Below are positions 10,762 through 23,423 of a DNA stretch of 64,000 nucleotides, piece by piece. The stretch is from NCBI RefSeq assembly GCF_016808095.1, contig NC_068974.1, positions 13,826,001 to 13,890,000 on the forward strand, written 5' to 3'. Below the pieces are notes generated by a model. The model ran no database searches. It was not told where the DNA came from and was given only the letters and a program-made list of their open reading frames with translations. This DNA is from Vigna angularis (Eukaryota; Streptophyta; Magnoliopsida; Fabales; Fabaceae). Position numbers and translations under genes: made by a program. Position 1 is the stretch's first letter; every line of letters starts with the position of its first letter.

Positions 10762-12426
10762 GAAGATGGTTGCATAATGAAAACTAAGGCCAGAGATTTA
10801 ACGGATGTACGGAGAATGAATGTCTAATACTTTAGAACGAACGCTATTTTATCAAATAATTATTCAATTCGTACGAGCACTTGATATGAGACCTTGCTCG
10901 ATTTAGAACGGACGCTCGTTATAAGACCGAGCGCTATTTCGGACGAACGTTTGGTGGAATACCGTGCGCCGTTTTAAGACAAACGTTCGACATAAGGCCG
11001 AACGCTATTAAGAACGAACGCTCGACGTAAGGCCGAACGCTATCAAAGACGAACGCTCGACATAAGGCCGAACGCTATCAAAGACGAACGCTCGACATAA
11101 GGCCGAACGCTATCAAAGACGAACGCTCGACATAAGGCCGAACGCTATCAAAGACGAACGCTCAACATAAGGTCGAACGCTATCAAAGATGAACGCTCAA
11201 ACATTCAAATGGGGACGCTCGTTCTCGAGCAGAGTTCTTTCCAAATGAAAGAATTCCATTCTAAATTATTTTCCAGGAAAACCGAACGGTATAAGACCGT
11301 ACGATGACGAGCGTCTTTTATCATAGGGAAGTGTTTTAAATTTCAGATTTCTCAACCTTAGCAGAATTTTCCAGATTTCAAATTTATAAACTTTATAACT
11401 TTCATTCCAGATTTAATTCACCTTAAACATCATCATCATACAGATCTCAACATTTTAATCCTTCCAACTATACAATAACCATACTCCGTTCATACATAAT
11501 CAAATCAACATACATTTCAAACCACCACAACATATATAATACATACAAGCAGTGCTCATTCATGACAGATAAATCAAAATCAGAAATCATATTCCATAAC
11601 AATGGTCATCCATACAGCTCCAACATCATGCTTTTAATACATGTAAGTATAAATTAAACATATAAGCTTCCCTTACCCGGATCAATGAAGGAAACGTCCT
11701 AACACAAGACTTTTGGTTCGTCCAGCTAACGATATCCTACCCTCAACGTCTCTTGATTCTTCTTACAACAAATCTATCCACAGAAAATGAATCCTTTAGA
11801 CCACACACACGCATGCAGTCAACAACTAGGTTTTCCAGAAACCCTAGGGACGTGCTACTGAAAGAGAACTTACCAATTTCCGTTCTTGAAACTGTTCGGT
11901 CCAATGCGTAGCTCTTGGTTCAGCGGACGTTCCTACGGTGCTGAAACGTGATCGGAGAACAACTGGGTGAATTACAGTAGAGAGAAGTAGGGAGGTTTTA
12001 GAGAGAGGTTGGAGAGAAATGAAGGGATGAGTTCTGAGGTAGAAGATGAGTGCATGCAGGTGAGAGAGATTTTCGAAAAATGGAAGTTTTGTTAATTTCC
12101 ACGCCCCCACGGACGAGCGTCTCCTCTGCTGACACCTGCACACCCACTCCTGACTTCAGAAACTTCTAACGTGACAGATGGCATTCATGCATGCAGAGAG
12201 TGGGAAAAAGATTTTTTCAGAAATTGGTTTTATTCCCAAGTCAAACGGACGTCCTCTGGTACACGGACACCTGTCTTCCATTAGCATTTTCAGAATTCCC
12301 TTTTTTGTGACACTTGGCGGAGGGGTTTCAAATTAGAGAGTGGGTTTTAATGGCTGAGCATTGAAATGGCGTGTATTAATGGTGATGTGACAGGAATTAT
12401 TACTACTAATTATTAGGGGTTTCACA
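10762..12426 (-). mobile_element. Truncated left LTR (3' LTR) of a Tekay/Del-like Ty3/gypsy element
   Basis: This 1665 bp segment aligns without visible length change to 18311-19975, the matching part of the right LTR; I saw roughly a dozen single-base differences, mostly transitions. It ends in TTTCACA next to the polypurine tract. The 1108 bp that open the right LTR on the plus strand (17203-18310) are absent, so this LTR has lost its 3' portion in element orientation. It contains a 35 bp tandem repeat at about 10990-11200 and a roughly 99-codon open frame (11844-12143, minus) that is duplicated in the other LTR. Confidence 0.9.
10985..11200. repeat. 35 bp tandem repeat in the left LTR
   Basis: Five to six units of GACGAACGCTCGACATAAGG followed by CCGAACGCTATCAAA. 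The unit carries two CpG-rich GAACGCT words. The same array is present in the right LTR at about 18535-18745 with single-base changes. Confidence 0.9.
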
Positions 12427-12436
12427 TTCTCCCTAA
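12427..12436 (-). promoter_or_regulatory. Polypurine tract of the Tekay/Del-like element
   Basis: On the minus strand the sequence just upstream of the 3' LTR reads TTAGGGAGAA. It abuts the LTR boundary and is the expected site for plus-strand DNA priming during reverse transcription. It is short for a polypurine tract. Confidence 0.65.
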
Positions 12437-12462
12437 CTACAAAAATTTTCGTCCTCGAAAAT

Positions 12463-15400
12463 TTAAAACTCACCCGTAAACAAGTGCGGATACAAGTCCC
12501 TCATAGCGTCCTCTACTTCCCACGTTGAATCGCCAGTCTTCGCGTCCCACACCATTTTAACTAGACGAACGTCCTTGCCCTTATATAGCTTGGTGCGGCT
12601 GTCTTCCACGCGGACGGGTTGTAATTCCAACGTTCGGTCATGACAAAGCTGAACATCTTCCAACTCCAGTACGTGAGATGGATTCGCTATGTACTTCCGA
12701 AGTTGGGAAACGTGGAATACTGGATGAAGATTTGATAATTGAGGTGGCAAGGCAAGTTCATAAGCTACTGGTCCAATCTTCTTCAAAATCTGGTATAGTC
12801 CTATGAACTTGGGAGATAGCTTCTTTGGACGAATGGCTCGGCCTACACCAGTGATCGGATTGAGTCGAAGGAATACATGGTCACCTGCAGCGAACTCCAA
12901 GGGTCTTCTTCTTCGATCCGCATATGATTTCTGCCTGCTAAGGGACGTCTTCAATCTATCTTGAATCAATTTAACCTTCTCGGTCGTTTACTAGATGAGC
13001 TCAGGTCCAGTTATCACGTTCTCTCCATCTTGAAACCAACAAAGTGGCGTTCGACATTTTCTCCCATAGAGAGCTTCAAACGGCGCCATACCTATGCTCG
13101 ACTGATAGCTATTGTTGTACGTGAACTCTACTAGAGGCAGGACTTCATCCCAAGTACCCAAATGATCTAGGACGCACGTCCTCAGTAAATCTTCCAGCGT
13201 CTGGATGGTCCGTTCAGACTGGCCGTCTGTTTGCAGATGATATGCTGAACTCATCTGCAGTCTGCTTCCCAATTCTCCTTGTAAGGACTGCCAAAACCGA
13301 GATGTGAATCTCGTGTCTCGGTCAGAAATTATGCTTGAAGGCACCCCATGCAGACGAACGATCTCTTGGATATATAACTTAGCCAAATTTTCCATCGACA
13401 TCTTCAAGTTTACGGCCAGGAAGTGGGCGCTCTTCGTTAGCCTATCCACGATCACCCAAATAGAGTCATGATTCCTGACCGTTCGTGGTAGATGAGTCAC
13501 AAAGTCCATGGAGATGTTGTCCCACTTCCATTCTGGAATCTCCAACTGTTGGAGCAAGCCACCTGGTCGTTGGTGTTCAGCCTTTGCACGTTGACAAGTC
13601 AGGCAGGATGCCACAAAACGAGCGACGTCACTTTTCATTCCAGGCCACCAGAACGAGCGTCGAAGATCTTGATACATCTTAGTCATACCAGGGTGCATGC
13701 TAAGACGACTATGATGGGCTTCCTCCAAGATGATTCGTTTCAGTTCGCCGTCGTTAGGAACGCACGTCCTACCCTTGTAACGCAACATACCGTCCGTTCC
13801 CGTATTGAAATCCTTATCTTTATTAAAACCGAGCGCGCTTAATATCTTCACCAGCTCTTCATCCTCACGTTGCTTCATTCTGATCCGATCAAACACATTG
13901 CTAGATATTCTAAGGTTACAGCACTTGATGCTACTTGGCTCCAACTTAAAATGCAACCTTAGATCTCGGAAACTCTCAACCAATTCCAGCTCTTTAACCA
14001 TCATTACCGAGACATGAACTGCCTTTCTGCTTAGGGCGTCCGCCACTACGTTAGCTTTTCCAGGATGATAGAGCAGCTCAAACTCATAGTCTTTTAGGAA
14101 TTCTAACCAACGCCTCTGCCTCATGTTCAACTCCTTCTGATCAAATAAATATTTGAGGCTCTTGTGGTCACTGAAGACTTGGAAAGTAGATCCGTACAAG
14201 TAATGTCTCCAAGTCTTCAGTGCAAAGACGACCGCTGCTAGCTCCAGGTCGTGCGTTGGGTAATTCTTCTCATAGATCTTCAATTGACGAGATGCGTATG
14301 CTACTGCCCGCTTCTCTTGCATAAGCACACAGCCCAACCCTTGATGAGACGCGTCGCAGTATACCTCAAAGGGTTTGGACGTGTCCGGAATGATCAACAC
14401 TGGAGCGCTCGTCAACTTTACTTTTAGCTCCTGGAACCGCTCCTCGCACAGATCAGTCCACGCGAACGGTTGGTCTTTCCTGGTAAGCTGCGTCAGTGGG
14501 GCTACTATCTTGGAAAATCCTTCAATAAAGCGCCTATAGTAGCCCGCAAGACCAACGAAACTCCTTACCTCCGTGACCGAACGCGGACTCGCCCAATCTA
14601 TAACCGCTCGTACCTTTGCTGGATCTACCGAGATCCCTTCAGCTGATACAATGTGTCCCAAAAATTGCACCTCCTTCATCCCGAATTCACACTTGGATAG
14701 TTTGGCATATAACTCCTTCTCCCTCAACACGGTTAGCACTGCCCTCAAGTGTTCTTCATGTTCATCCTTGGTCTTGGAGTAGATGAGAATATCATCTATG
14801 AAAACGACCATGAACTTGTCCAGGTACGGCCTGAAGATACGATTCATATAATCCATGAACACTGCGGGAGCGTTCGTCACTCCAAATGGCATCACTACAT
14901 ACTCGTAGTGTCCATAACGAGACCTGAATGCTGTCTTCTGGATGTCGTCCTCCTTCACCCTGATCTGGTGATATCCCGAACGTAAATCAATCTTAGAAAA
15001 CACCGTTGCCCCATGCAGCTGATCCAACAAGTCATCTATCCTTGGCAATGGGTACTTGTTCTTGATGGTCAGCTTGTTCAATTGCCTGTAGTCTATGCAT
15101 AACCGAGAGCTGCCATCCTTCTTCTTCACCAAGAGCACAAGCGCTCCCCATGGTGATACGCTCGGCCTGATAAATTGTTTCTCCATCAGTTCCTCTATTT
15201 GCTTCTTAAGTTCAACCAACTCTGCAGGCGCCATACGGTATGGTTGAACAGAGATGGGTGCGGCTGTTGTCACCAAATCAATGGTGAATTCAACTTCACG
15301 AGTCGGGGGTAGACCCGGTATTTCTTCAGGAAAGACGTCAGGAAACTCATCCAAAACCATCCGCTCCTCACTGCCAACAACGGACGTTCGTTCTTGCCTC

Positions 15401-17046
15401 AATTCTCCAAGTTCTTGGTCTTCATGCGTCATGATTAGGAAGCAACTCGCACCTTCCATTATATCCTCCTTTAACTGACCGAGCGTTACCGCTAATTCTT
15501 CATCCTCTTCACTCGGAAATATCAACTCCTTCTTCCCACAATCTATGAGAATGTGATTGGTGGCCAACCAATCCATTCCTAAAATCACCTCCAACCCTTG
15601 AAGAGGTAGGCAGATGAGGTTTACTTTATATTTACGCTCTTGTACTTCTATAGGACAATGGACGCACATAGTGGACGTCCTCACCTCTCCAGCCGCTGGG
15701 GTTGACACCACCAGATCAAACTGCATCTCACTCACTTCTAATCCCAGTTTGCCAACGTACGCCTTCGAGATGAAGGAATGTGTTGCTCCCGAATCAAACA
15801 GCACGCAACAAGATTTACCATATACTAAGCATGTACTGATGATGACTGTACCTGAGCTGGCTGCCTCCGCTCCAGTTATCGCATACACACGCCCAACAGC
15901 TTGGGCTCGTCCACCTCTCCCTTGCTGATTCCTTCCCGCGTTTGGTGGTCTCATCCCCGCTCGACCACCCATGTTGCACTCGTTCCCCAAGTGCCCATTT
16001 CGTCCACACCGATTACAGTGCTTTCCTCCCGCCAACTGAGGACATGACGAACGGTAATGTGGTCCACCACATTGGAAACAAGTAATGTTTCCGTACTGTC
16101 CAGCTTGTCCAGCAGGAACCAAAGCTTGAGAACTGTTCGTGTTGGACGACTGACCAGGACGACCGTAAGGAGTCCTTCTCTGAACAGTACCTCCCCTGGA
16201 CAAAATAGGCCCCCTACTCACTTGTTGTTGTTTCTTCTGTCGTTCAGCTTCTGCCATATTCTTCTCCAAAACTTTGGCCCTCTCAACCATGGCAGGAAAC
16301 GTTCGGATACACAGGCTGGAAATCAATACCTTCAGGTCACTCCGCAAACCGTTCTCAAATTTGCGACACTGCCACTCTCCACTTGTGGCCATCGTATTGA
16401 AACGAACCAAGTGTTTGAACTTGTTCGTGTACTCAGAAACGGACATCCCACCTTGGACGAGTTGCAGAAATTCAACCTCCTTGGCAAAGCGGACGCTGTC
16501 AGGGAAATATTCTTTATAAAACTTGCTTCTGAATACTTCCCAAGTGATCGGTTGATGCGCATCCGCCAGGATAGCTCTCGCACTCGCCCACCAGTGGCTC
16601 GCTTCTCCAGTCAATAAATACTCTGTGTACGCCAACCTGTTTTCATCCGGACACCTCTTGGCGTTGAAAATCTTTTCCATGTCCCTGAGCCACTGGTCTG
16701 CCTCGTCAGGGAGGCCCTTACCATTAAACTTTGCCGGATGATGCTGGAGAAAACTCTCCAAACTCCACTCAGCAGCAGGCTGGGCAGCGTTGGAAGAGGA
16801 CGCTCCCGATGTTCCTCTGGTTGCCGCCAGGATTTCCATTAACTGCCTTTGGGTTGTTTCAGAATTGACACGCGAAGCCTCCAAACTTTGCATGGCATTC
16901 TGATTCTGCTGCATCAGTGTGGCATTCTGCTCCATCAGGGTCGTGTTTTGTTGTTGCAGTCGGTCGATCACTGTTTCCAACAACCTAGCGTTGTTGGACG
17001 CTTCCGGTTATGTAGGTTGTGGTGGAGGAGGGAGTCTAGGTTCCAT
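12463..17046 (-). pseudogene. Ty3/gypsy chromovirus gag-pol polyprotein, three in-frame stops
   Basis: The frame starts with ATG at 17044-17046, meets TAA at 17008-17010, then stays open for 1330 codons (16983 to 12994) until adjacent TAG and TAA (12988-12993), and resumes in the same frame to 12463. Counting from 16983, the gag domain is at about 70-240 and two zinc knuckles lie at C302-C314 and C323-C336. The protease DSG is at 397-399. Reverse transcriptase spans about 590-770 with its FIDD box at 728-731. RNase H acidic residues are D877, E914 and D939. Integrase has zinc-binding C1127 and C1130 and catalytic D1160, D1221 and E1257. The part after the stops holds the integrase C-terminus and a chromodomain-like tail (VWDAKTGDSTWEVEDAM, DLYPHLF). 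That tail and the long LTRs fit the Tekay/Del lineage. Catalytic residues are retained; the stops imply a recently disabled copy. Confidence 0.95.
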
Positions 17047-17187
17047 TCGTTCCTTGGACACAGAGAAAAACGAACGTTAGTTACGTGTAAAGAGTTAAGA
17101 TAAAATAACTCATTTAAGCACATTTTAAGCACACATCAAAACATAGTGCACTCATAACCTACAGCGTCCTTTAAGAGAACAAAACTA

Positions 17188-17198
17188 CTCTGATACCA
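17188..17198 (-). promoter_or_regulatory. tRNA-iMet primer binding site
   Basis: On the minus strand TGGTATCAGAG lies four bases inside the 5' LTR edge. This is the usual plant LTR-retrotransposon primer site complementary to the 3' end of initiator methionine tRNA. Confidence 0.85.
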
Positions 17199-17202
17199 CT
17201 AA

Positions 17203-19975
17203 TGTAACATCCCAAAATATAGTAATTACCATAATCAGAATTTATTACATTTAGTTAATAATACAGTACAGTTTTACGTAAACCGAACGAGCGGTAATTA
17301 GCCGAACGGCATAAAGATACAGAAAAACGAACGCTTAAAACATACAAGAGTTTAAGGACGAACGGCTTTACAAAACTATAACCGAGCGTCCGCAAAATAA
17401 ACATAGTAAAACTAAACTACACGAGCGAGCGCTCTAAGGCTCGGTTTTAACTTCAACATCCACCAGATTTGCGTCCTCCAAATTTTCTTCTTCCAGCATT
17501 TCTTCCAGTGACGCACCACCATCTGCTCACATCCACACGGATGATCATTGCAAGGACAGGACGAACGTACAGATACAATGGACAACACAAGGAAAAGACA
17601 AAAGGGTAAGCTTATATAGTTTAAGTTATACATCACACATACAATATTTCATTCCACACAAACACATAATTTAACATATAACATCAGGTAACATCAATAT
17701 AAATGACGACCGTCCGGACTGTATGAACTGTGTAGCTACAGGCGTCCTTGCACCCGAGTGGTGTAGTAACTGGGATACACTCAACAGCTGCCCCTCGAGG
17801 TTAGTCCGTTCTTACGTCGCCCATGTTAACTTATGGACTAAGGACCTCCTGCCATTCCCACACATGAACTACCCTCCTCTACGTGAAGATGAGTATCACG
17901 GAATATCAGGATGGACCAAGCCAGCATTAGCTAACCACAGTCATACTTTACCAATTCAATATTCAACATATATGAGACGTTCCTCCCTGGAACGCTCGTC
18001 CAAAATCCAACATCACAAATTCAGTTCTCATAGGGTTCACACCATAATTTATCATATTCCATTATCTTTTACATCATTAGATTCAGGAGTCAAAAATGAC
18101 GAACGCTCAATCCATTGAAGAAGTAGGACGAACGTCCAAATAAAGTTACTGGATACTCAGGGAAATATACAACAAACGTAATTTTCTATTTGGCCAGTTA
18201 GATGAACTGACTCGACTTGAAGTGTACTGGTACTTAGAAAATATTTGTGATAAAAACATGAACCAGATTTAATACACAATGGAGTGTCAAGAATACTTAG
18301 AATCATATTTGAAGATGGTTGCATAATGAAAACTAAGGCCAGAGATTTAACGGACGTACGGAGAATGAATGTCTAATACTTTAGAACGAACGCTATTTTA
18401 TCAAATAATTATTCAATTCGTACGAGCGCTTGATATGAGACCTTGCTCGATTTAGAACGGACGCTCGTTATAAGACCGAGCGCTATTTCGGACGAACGTT
18501 TGGTGGAATACCGTGCGCCGTTTTAAGACAAACGTTCGACATAAGGCCGAACGCTATTAAGAACGAACGCTCGACGTAAGGCCGAACGCTATCAAAGACG
18601 AACGTTCGACATAAGGCCGAACGCTATCAAAGACGAACGCTCGACATAAGGCCGAACGCTATCAAAGACGAACGCTCGACATAAGGCCGAACGCTATCAA
18701 AGACGAACGCTCAACATAAGGTCGAACGCTATCAAAGATGAACGCTCAAACATTCAAATGGGGACGCTCGTTCTCGAGCAGAGTTCTTTCCAAATGAAAG
18801 AATTCCATTCTAAATTATTTTCCAGGAAAACCGAACGGTATAAGACCGTACGATGACGAGCGTCTTTTATCATAGGGAAGTGTTTTAAATTTCAGATTTC
18901 TCAACCTTAGCAGAATTTTCCAGATTTCAAATTTATAAACTTTATAACTTTCATTCCAGATTTAATTCACCTTAAACATCATCATCATACAGATCTCAAC
19001 ATTTTAATCCTTCCAACTATACAATAACCATACTCCGTTCATACATAATCAAATCAACATACATTTCAAACCACCACAACATATATAATACATACAAGCA
19101 GTGCTCATTCATGACAGATAAATCAAAATCAGAAATCATATTCCATAACAGTGGTCATCCATACAGCTCCAACATCATGCTTTTAATACATGCAAGTATA
19201 AATTAAACATATAAGCTTCCCTTACCCGGATCAATGAAGGAAACGTCCTAACACAAGACTTTTGGTTCGTCCAACTAACGATATCCTACCCTCAATGTCT
19301 CTTGATTCTTCTTACAACAAATCTATCCACAGAAAATGAATCCTTTAGACCACACACACGCATGCAGTCAACAACTAGGTTTTCCAGAAACCCTAGGGAC
19401 GTGCTACTGAAAGAGAACTTACCAATTTCCGTTCTTGAAACTGTTCGGTCCAATGCGTAGCTCTTGGTTCAGCGGACGTTCCTACGGTGCTGAAACATGA
19501 TCGGAGAACAACTGGGTGAATTACAGTAGAGAGAAGTAGGGAGGTTTTAGAGAGAGGTTGGAGAGAAATGAAGGGATGAGTTCTGAGGTAGAAGATGAGT
19601 GCATGCAGGTGAGAGAGATTTTTGAAAAATGGAAGTTTTGTTAATTTCCACGCCCCCACGGACGAGCGTCTCCTCTGCTGACACCTGCACACCCACTCCT
19701 GACTTCAGAAACTTCTAACGTGACAGATGGCATTCATGCATGCAGAGAGTGGGAAAAATATTTTTTCAGAAATTGGTTTTATTCCCAAGTCAAACGGACG
19801 TCCTCTGGTACACGGACACTTGTCTTCCATTAGCATTTTCAGAATTCCCTTTTTTGTGACACTTGGCGGAGGGGTTTCAAATTAGAGAGTGGGTTTTAAT
19901 GGCTGAGCATTGAAATGGCGTGTATTAATGGTGATGTGACAGGAATTATTACTACTAATTATTAGGGGTTTCACA
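17203..19975 (-). mobile_element. Complete right LTR (5' LTR) of the Tekay/Del-like element
   Basis: A 2773 bp LTR bounded by TGTAACATCCC and TTTCACA on the plus strand. It lies next to the primer binding site and shares its last 1665 bp with the truncated left LTR. Many GAACG and ACGAACGCTC words are spread through it, including the 35 bp array. Open frames at 17412-17636 and 19393-19692 (minus) have no recognised domain and are most likely not coding. No target duplication can be tested because the far LTR is truncated. Confidence 0.9.
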
Positions 19976-19978
19976 CAT

Positions 19979-20450
19979 CCCTTCTTAGTGTTTTAAGACA
20001 AAATTTTATCCAAAGAATGTAATCTGAATTAAGGTGACAATTTTAAGAGTTTTAGTATTTTATAAATTTTAAAATAGTTTAGTTCAAGTCAAAAATATAT
20101 TTAATAGATACTGTGATTAAATTACTTTTAAAGATAACCTAGATTGACACATAACATATCTTAACTCAATTAAACTAAACTCTAACTATAAAACCAAGTA
20201 ACATACCTTAACTTATTTCGACATCCTAAAAGAAAAAAAAACCGAGTCCATTCGAATAATAGTGTGAAGTTACATTATTATTATTATTTTATAATTTTTT
20301 ATATTCTTAACAGATCTAACGTGTTTAAAAATAATTATTACTTATACTAAGAAATATGTGCTAAAAATTTTATTATCTTCTGTTTCAAATTCTATAGAAG
20401 TAATAAAAATTTATCATTCTTTAATAGGAAATTTTTCCATCAAGAACTCC

Positions 20451-20481
<31 letters not shown>

Positions 20482-20920
20482 TAAATATAAAAACATTGTG
20501 TTTAGGACATATTCATTAAATATATTTTATGGTATTAAATATTTAATTTCATGAAATATAATATTTATTTATTAATTTAATTATGTGTTGTATTTTATAT
20601 AATTTTTTTAATTAAATTTTCATTTGAAGGTTTTTTCCTTACGTTTTTAAAATATTTTAATTAAATTTCTATTATTTAAAAGAAAGAACTTAAATAAAAA
20701 GATTCAAATTTTTAAAAACTTAAAATTTATTTCATTTTTTAAATAATTATCCATAAGCCAAACAAGCTAACTTCTCGTACAATAATAATATTATGTCTAA
20801 TTAACTTGGTCCATATTTTATTTTGGTAATAATGTATTATTTGTAAAATATGAATTTTACAATAACATACATTAATTATAATAAACTATTGGTTTGTCTT
20901 AACATATTCATATCACAATA

Positions 20921-20957
<37 letters not shown>

Positions 20958-20972
20958 ATTATTATTTATATG
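19979..20972. repeat. AT-rich dispersed repeat, segment A
   Basis: This block matches 36890-37812 in reverse complement over most of its length, for example ACACATAACATATCT and TAAACTAAACTCTAACTAT. It is non-coding and contains (TA)n tracts at 20457 and 20925. Its continuation after the solo LTR, segment B, is at 22995. Confidence 0.75.
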
Positions 20973-20977
20973 TTAAT

Positions 20978-22989
20978 TGTAAGGGTCTGTAAATTTATAA
21001 AAAGGGTCATTGGGTCCTATGTGGGACAGCTGACCCATCTCTCTAAGTCAATCTGACCTTAGGAAAGAGCTCAGCAGATTCTAACTTTCTGAGCTTCTCT
21101 CTCTAAAAATTTCAAGCCCTAACTTTCTCTGCCTTCTCTCTACCAAATCTTGAAATTTGACCCGTGTATTGTCATTTAGGTGGTGATTTTACGTTCCCGG
21201 AGTCGAGAGCTTCGACTTGAACCGATCGGTTTCGCGTTCTATAGCGGGTAAGTGGTTTTGTCCTTTTCCTCCACTGTTCTTGAAATTAGGGCATGCGATT
21301 TTGCTCTTGCATGTGCCTTATGTATTTTTCTTTTCATTCCTTGCCCTATTCTAGCTTTAAGAGTTGTTAGTTGTCACCAATGCGGTGATCTGTAGGTCCT
21401 GTTTGGTGCTCTGCTGTGTGGGGTCCTGTTTAAAGTATTCTAGCAAGCTGTACTGCTCAACTTCCAAGTAAGGGGAGCTGGGGTTTTTGTGCTGTTATGT
21501 GAAATTCTTGAATTTGTATGAGTTAGATTTAGTAGATATAGTGATAGAGTGCATGTAAAGTTTATGGGTTGGCCTATTTGATCGTGTACTACTGGTTGAT
21601 GTTGATATGAACTGTGAATTGGATGATTAGGAACTCGTATTGATACAATGTTGTGATAATTTTGAATGCTTAGAAGAAATGAATTCTGTTAAATAATTTA
21701 TTAGGAAATAACCATGTGAATCATTGAAGTTTATAACCTATGAAGAGAACTAAGGTAGTCAAAATCTGAATTTTGTATTCCAGGCTGTTAGGATCAGTTT
21801 AGATAACTTGGGTAAGTTAATTGTGACTCATTAGGAGTGTTAAAAGTGTTAAAAATAATTTATAAGTGGTAGATTCAGAATTGAGTACCTAGGTTGATGA
21901 AATTGAGGGTTTAAAGTTTAAATCAACATTAAATCACTAGATAATAAGATTAGGAAGTATTAGAATCAGTTGTACAAGTTTATTTTGTCATATAGATCAA
22001 GTTTGGAGTGTTAGAAACTCATTAAAGTGTCTAAGATGCACCAAAACTAGAAAAATCACGTTGCATTATTTTAGTAAGAGAGTTGTATCATCTTCAAAGC
22101 TCTCGCAAATATTTGATTATCACATATGATAATCGATTATTGTCGTCGGAAAATCATTCAGGACAGTTTTGAGTGGTTTTAGGGGTTCCGGATGTCCGTT
22201 TTGGACGTTCTTTAGGTCGTTCTGGGGCTTTTTGACCCTTCCGGAGCCATTGGTGAGGGTCTCCAAGCTGTTTGAATTACTTAAGTATTGATAATTGAAA
22301 GTCCTAAAGAAATTTGTGTTAATAAGTGATGGTTTTGTGAAAGTATGTAATGTATGAGTTGTTTTTATGACATGGTTGATGTTGTATGATGGTGTATGGG
22401 TTTGGTATGAGACAATATAGTAAGAATGCACTTGAATGACTATGAAATTTTATGTTTGATGAATCAAAGGGGTTTATGAGGTACATTAATGATCGAAGAG
22501 GAATATCATGTGATTTAAAGTGGTCGGATTGAATATGAAATTAAGATCTCTCGGTGGGATCAGTTAGTGTGTTGAATGAATGTGAGAGGCTTCCATATGG
22601 GGGGTTATCCCTAACACTCCAACAGTCTTTCATTCTCACTTAGGGAGGATTGACGCGTGTGGTAGGAGTAGTGGGAGGTCCTAGTACTTAGGCCCTCTAC
22701 TAACTCTTAGTTGATTAGCGTGTTATTTTGAAAAACTCCTAGCTTTTATTTTATATAGCTCGACACTTTTAGAAAAAATTTTAGGTCTCTTTAAAATTTC
22801 AATAGCCTTGTATTTTGGAGAACTTTGGAAACTTGTACTCAAGTTTGATTTCGTTTTAATTCCCTCTATCTTTTGGATGACTGTATACATATTTAAATAC
22901 TATTACATCTATCTCTCGACTGCTTTTACATATTATAATAACTGAATCCTATTATATTATATGTGTATATAATATTTTGGGATGTCACA
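20978..22989 (+). mobile_element. Solo LTR, Ty3/gypsy type, with 5 bp target duplication
   Basis: A 2012 bp segment bounded by TGTAAGGGTC and GGGATGTCACA and flanked on both sides by TTAAT (20973-20977 and 22990-22994). No internal region or second LTR is present, so it is a solo LTR left by LTR-LTR recombination. Near 22600-22690 it shares a GGTTATCCC / GGGAGGTCCTAGT block with the LTR-like segments at 6880-6950 and 58180-58255. Removing it rejoins the AT-rich host repeat. Confidence 0.9.
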
Positions 22990-22994
22990 TTAAT

Positions 22995-23418
22995 GATGAT
23001 AAATTAATAATATAATATACTATATGTTTTAATATATATAATCATTTGAGTATATCTAACTACCATTAAATTTCGTAGAGAATTTTAATAAAATGATTTA
23101 AGAGAATATTTAGGATACTATAAATTATATTGAAAATAGTATATATATTTAGATGTTTACAATGTTAAAAAAACTTAATAATATTCTAAAATTTGTTTTA
23201 AAAATATTTTATTTTTAATATTTTTATTATAGAAATAGTCATGCAAAGAAATAGATAAATGCTTTTGGGATAAATTTATAAATATAATTGCAGGTAATTC
23301 CATTTGTTGTAAAATCATTGGGATTTAATGATATAGAAAAAAAACATAACTCAACTAATTGTCGTTATACTTTATAGAAATATTACATAATTGTTTTACA
23401 AGAAATTCTTTTCACTCA
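22995..23418. repeat. AT-rich dispersed repeat, segment B (first part)
   Basis: Non-coding. Matches in reverse complement 42424-42632 and 39140-39308, which are themselves split by a retrotransposon insertion. It continues at 25792 after the second solo LTR. Confidence 0.7.
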
Positions 23419-23423
23419 ACTGT

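Noticed and set aside
11844..12143. 99-codon frame present in both LTRs (again at 19393-19692)
   Set aside because: Its duplication is explained by the LTR pair. It lacks any domain and lies in the leader region.
13485..17103. Many plus-strand frames of 60-186 codons
   Set aside because: They are antisense shadows of the gag-pol frame, whose minus-strand reading has full domain order and catalytic residues.
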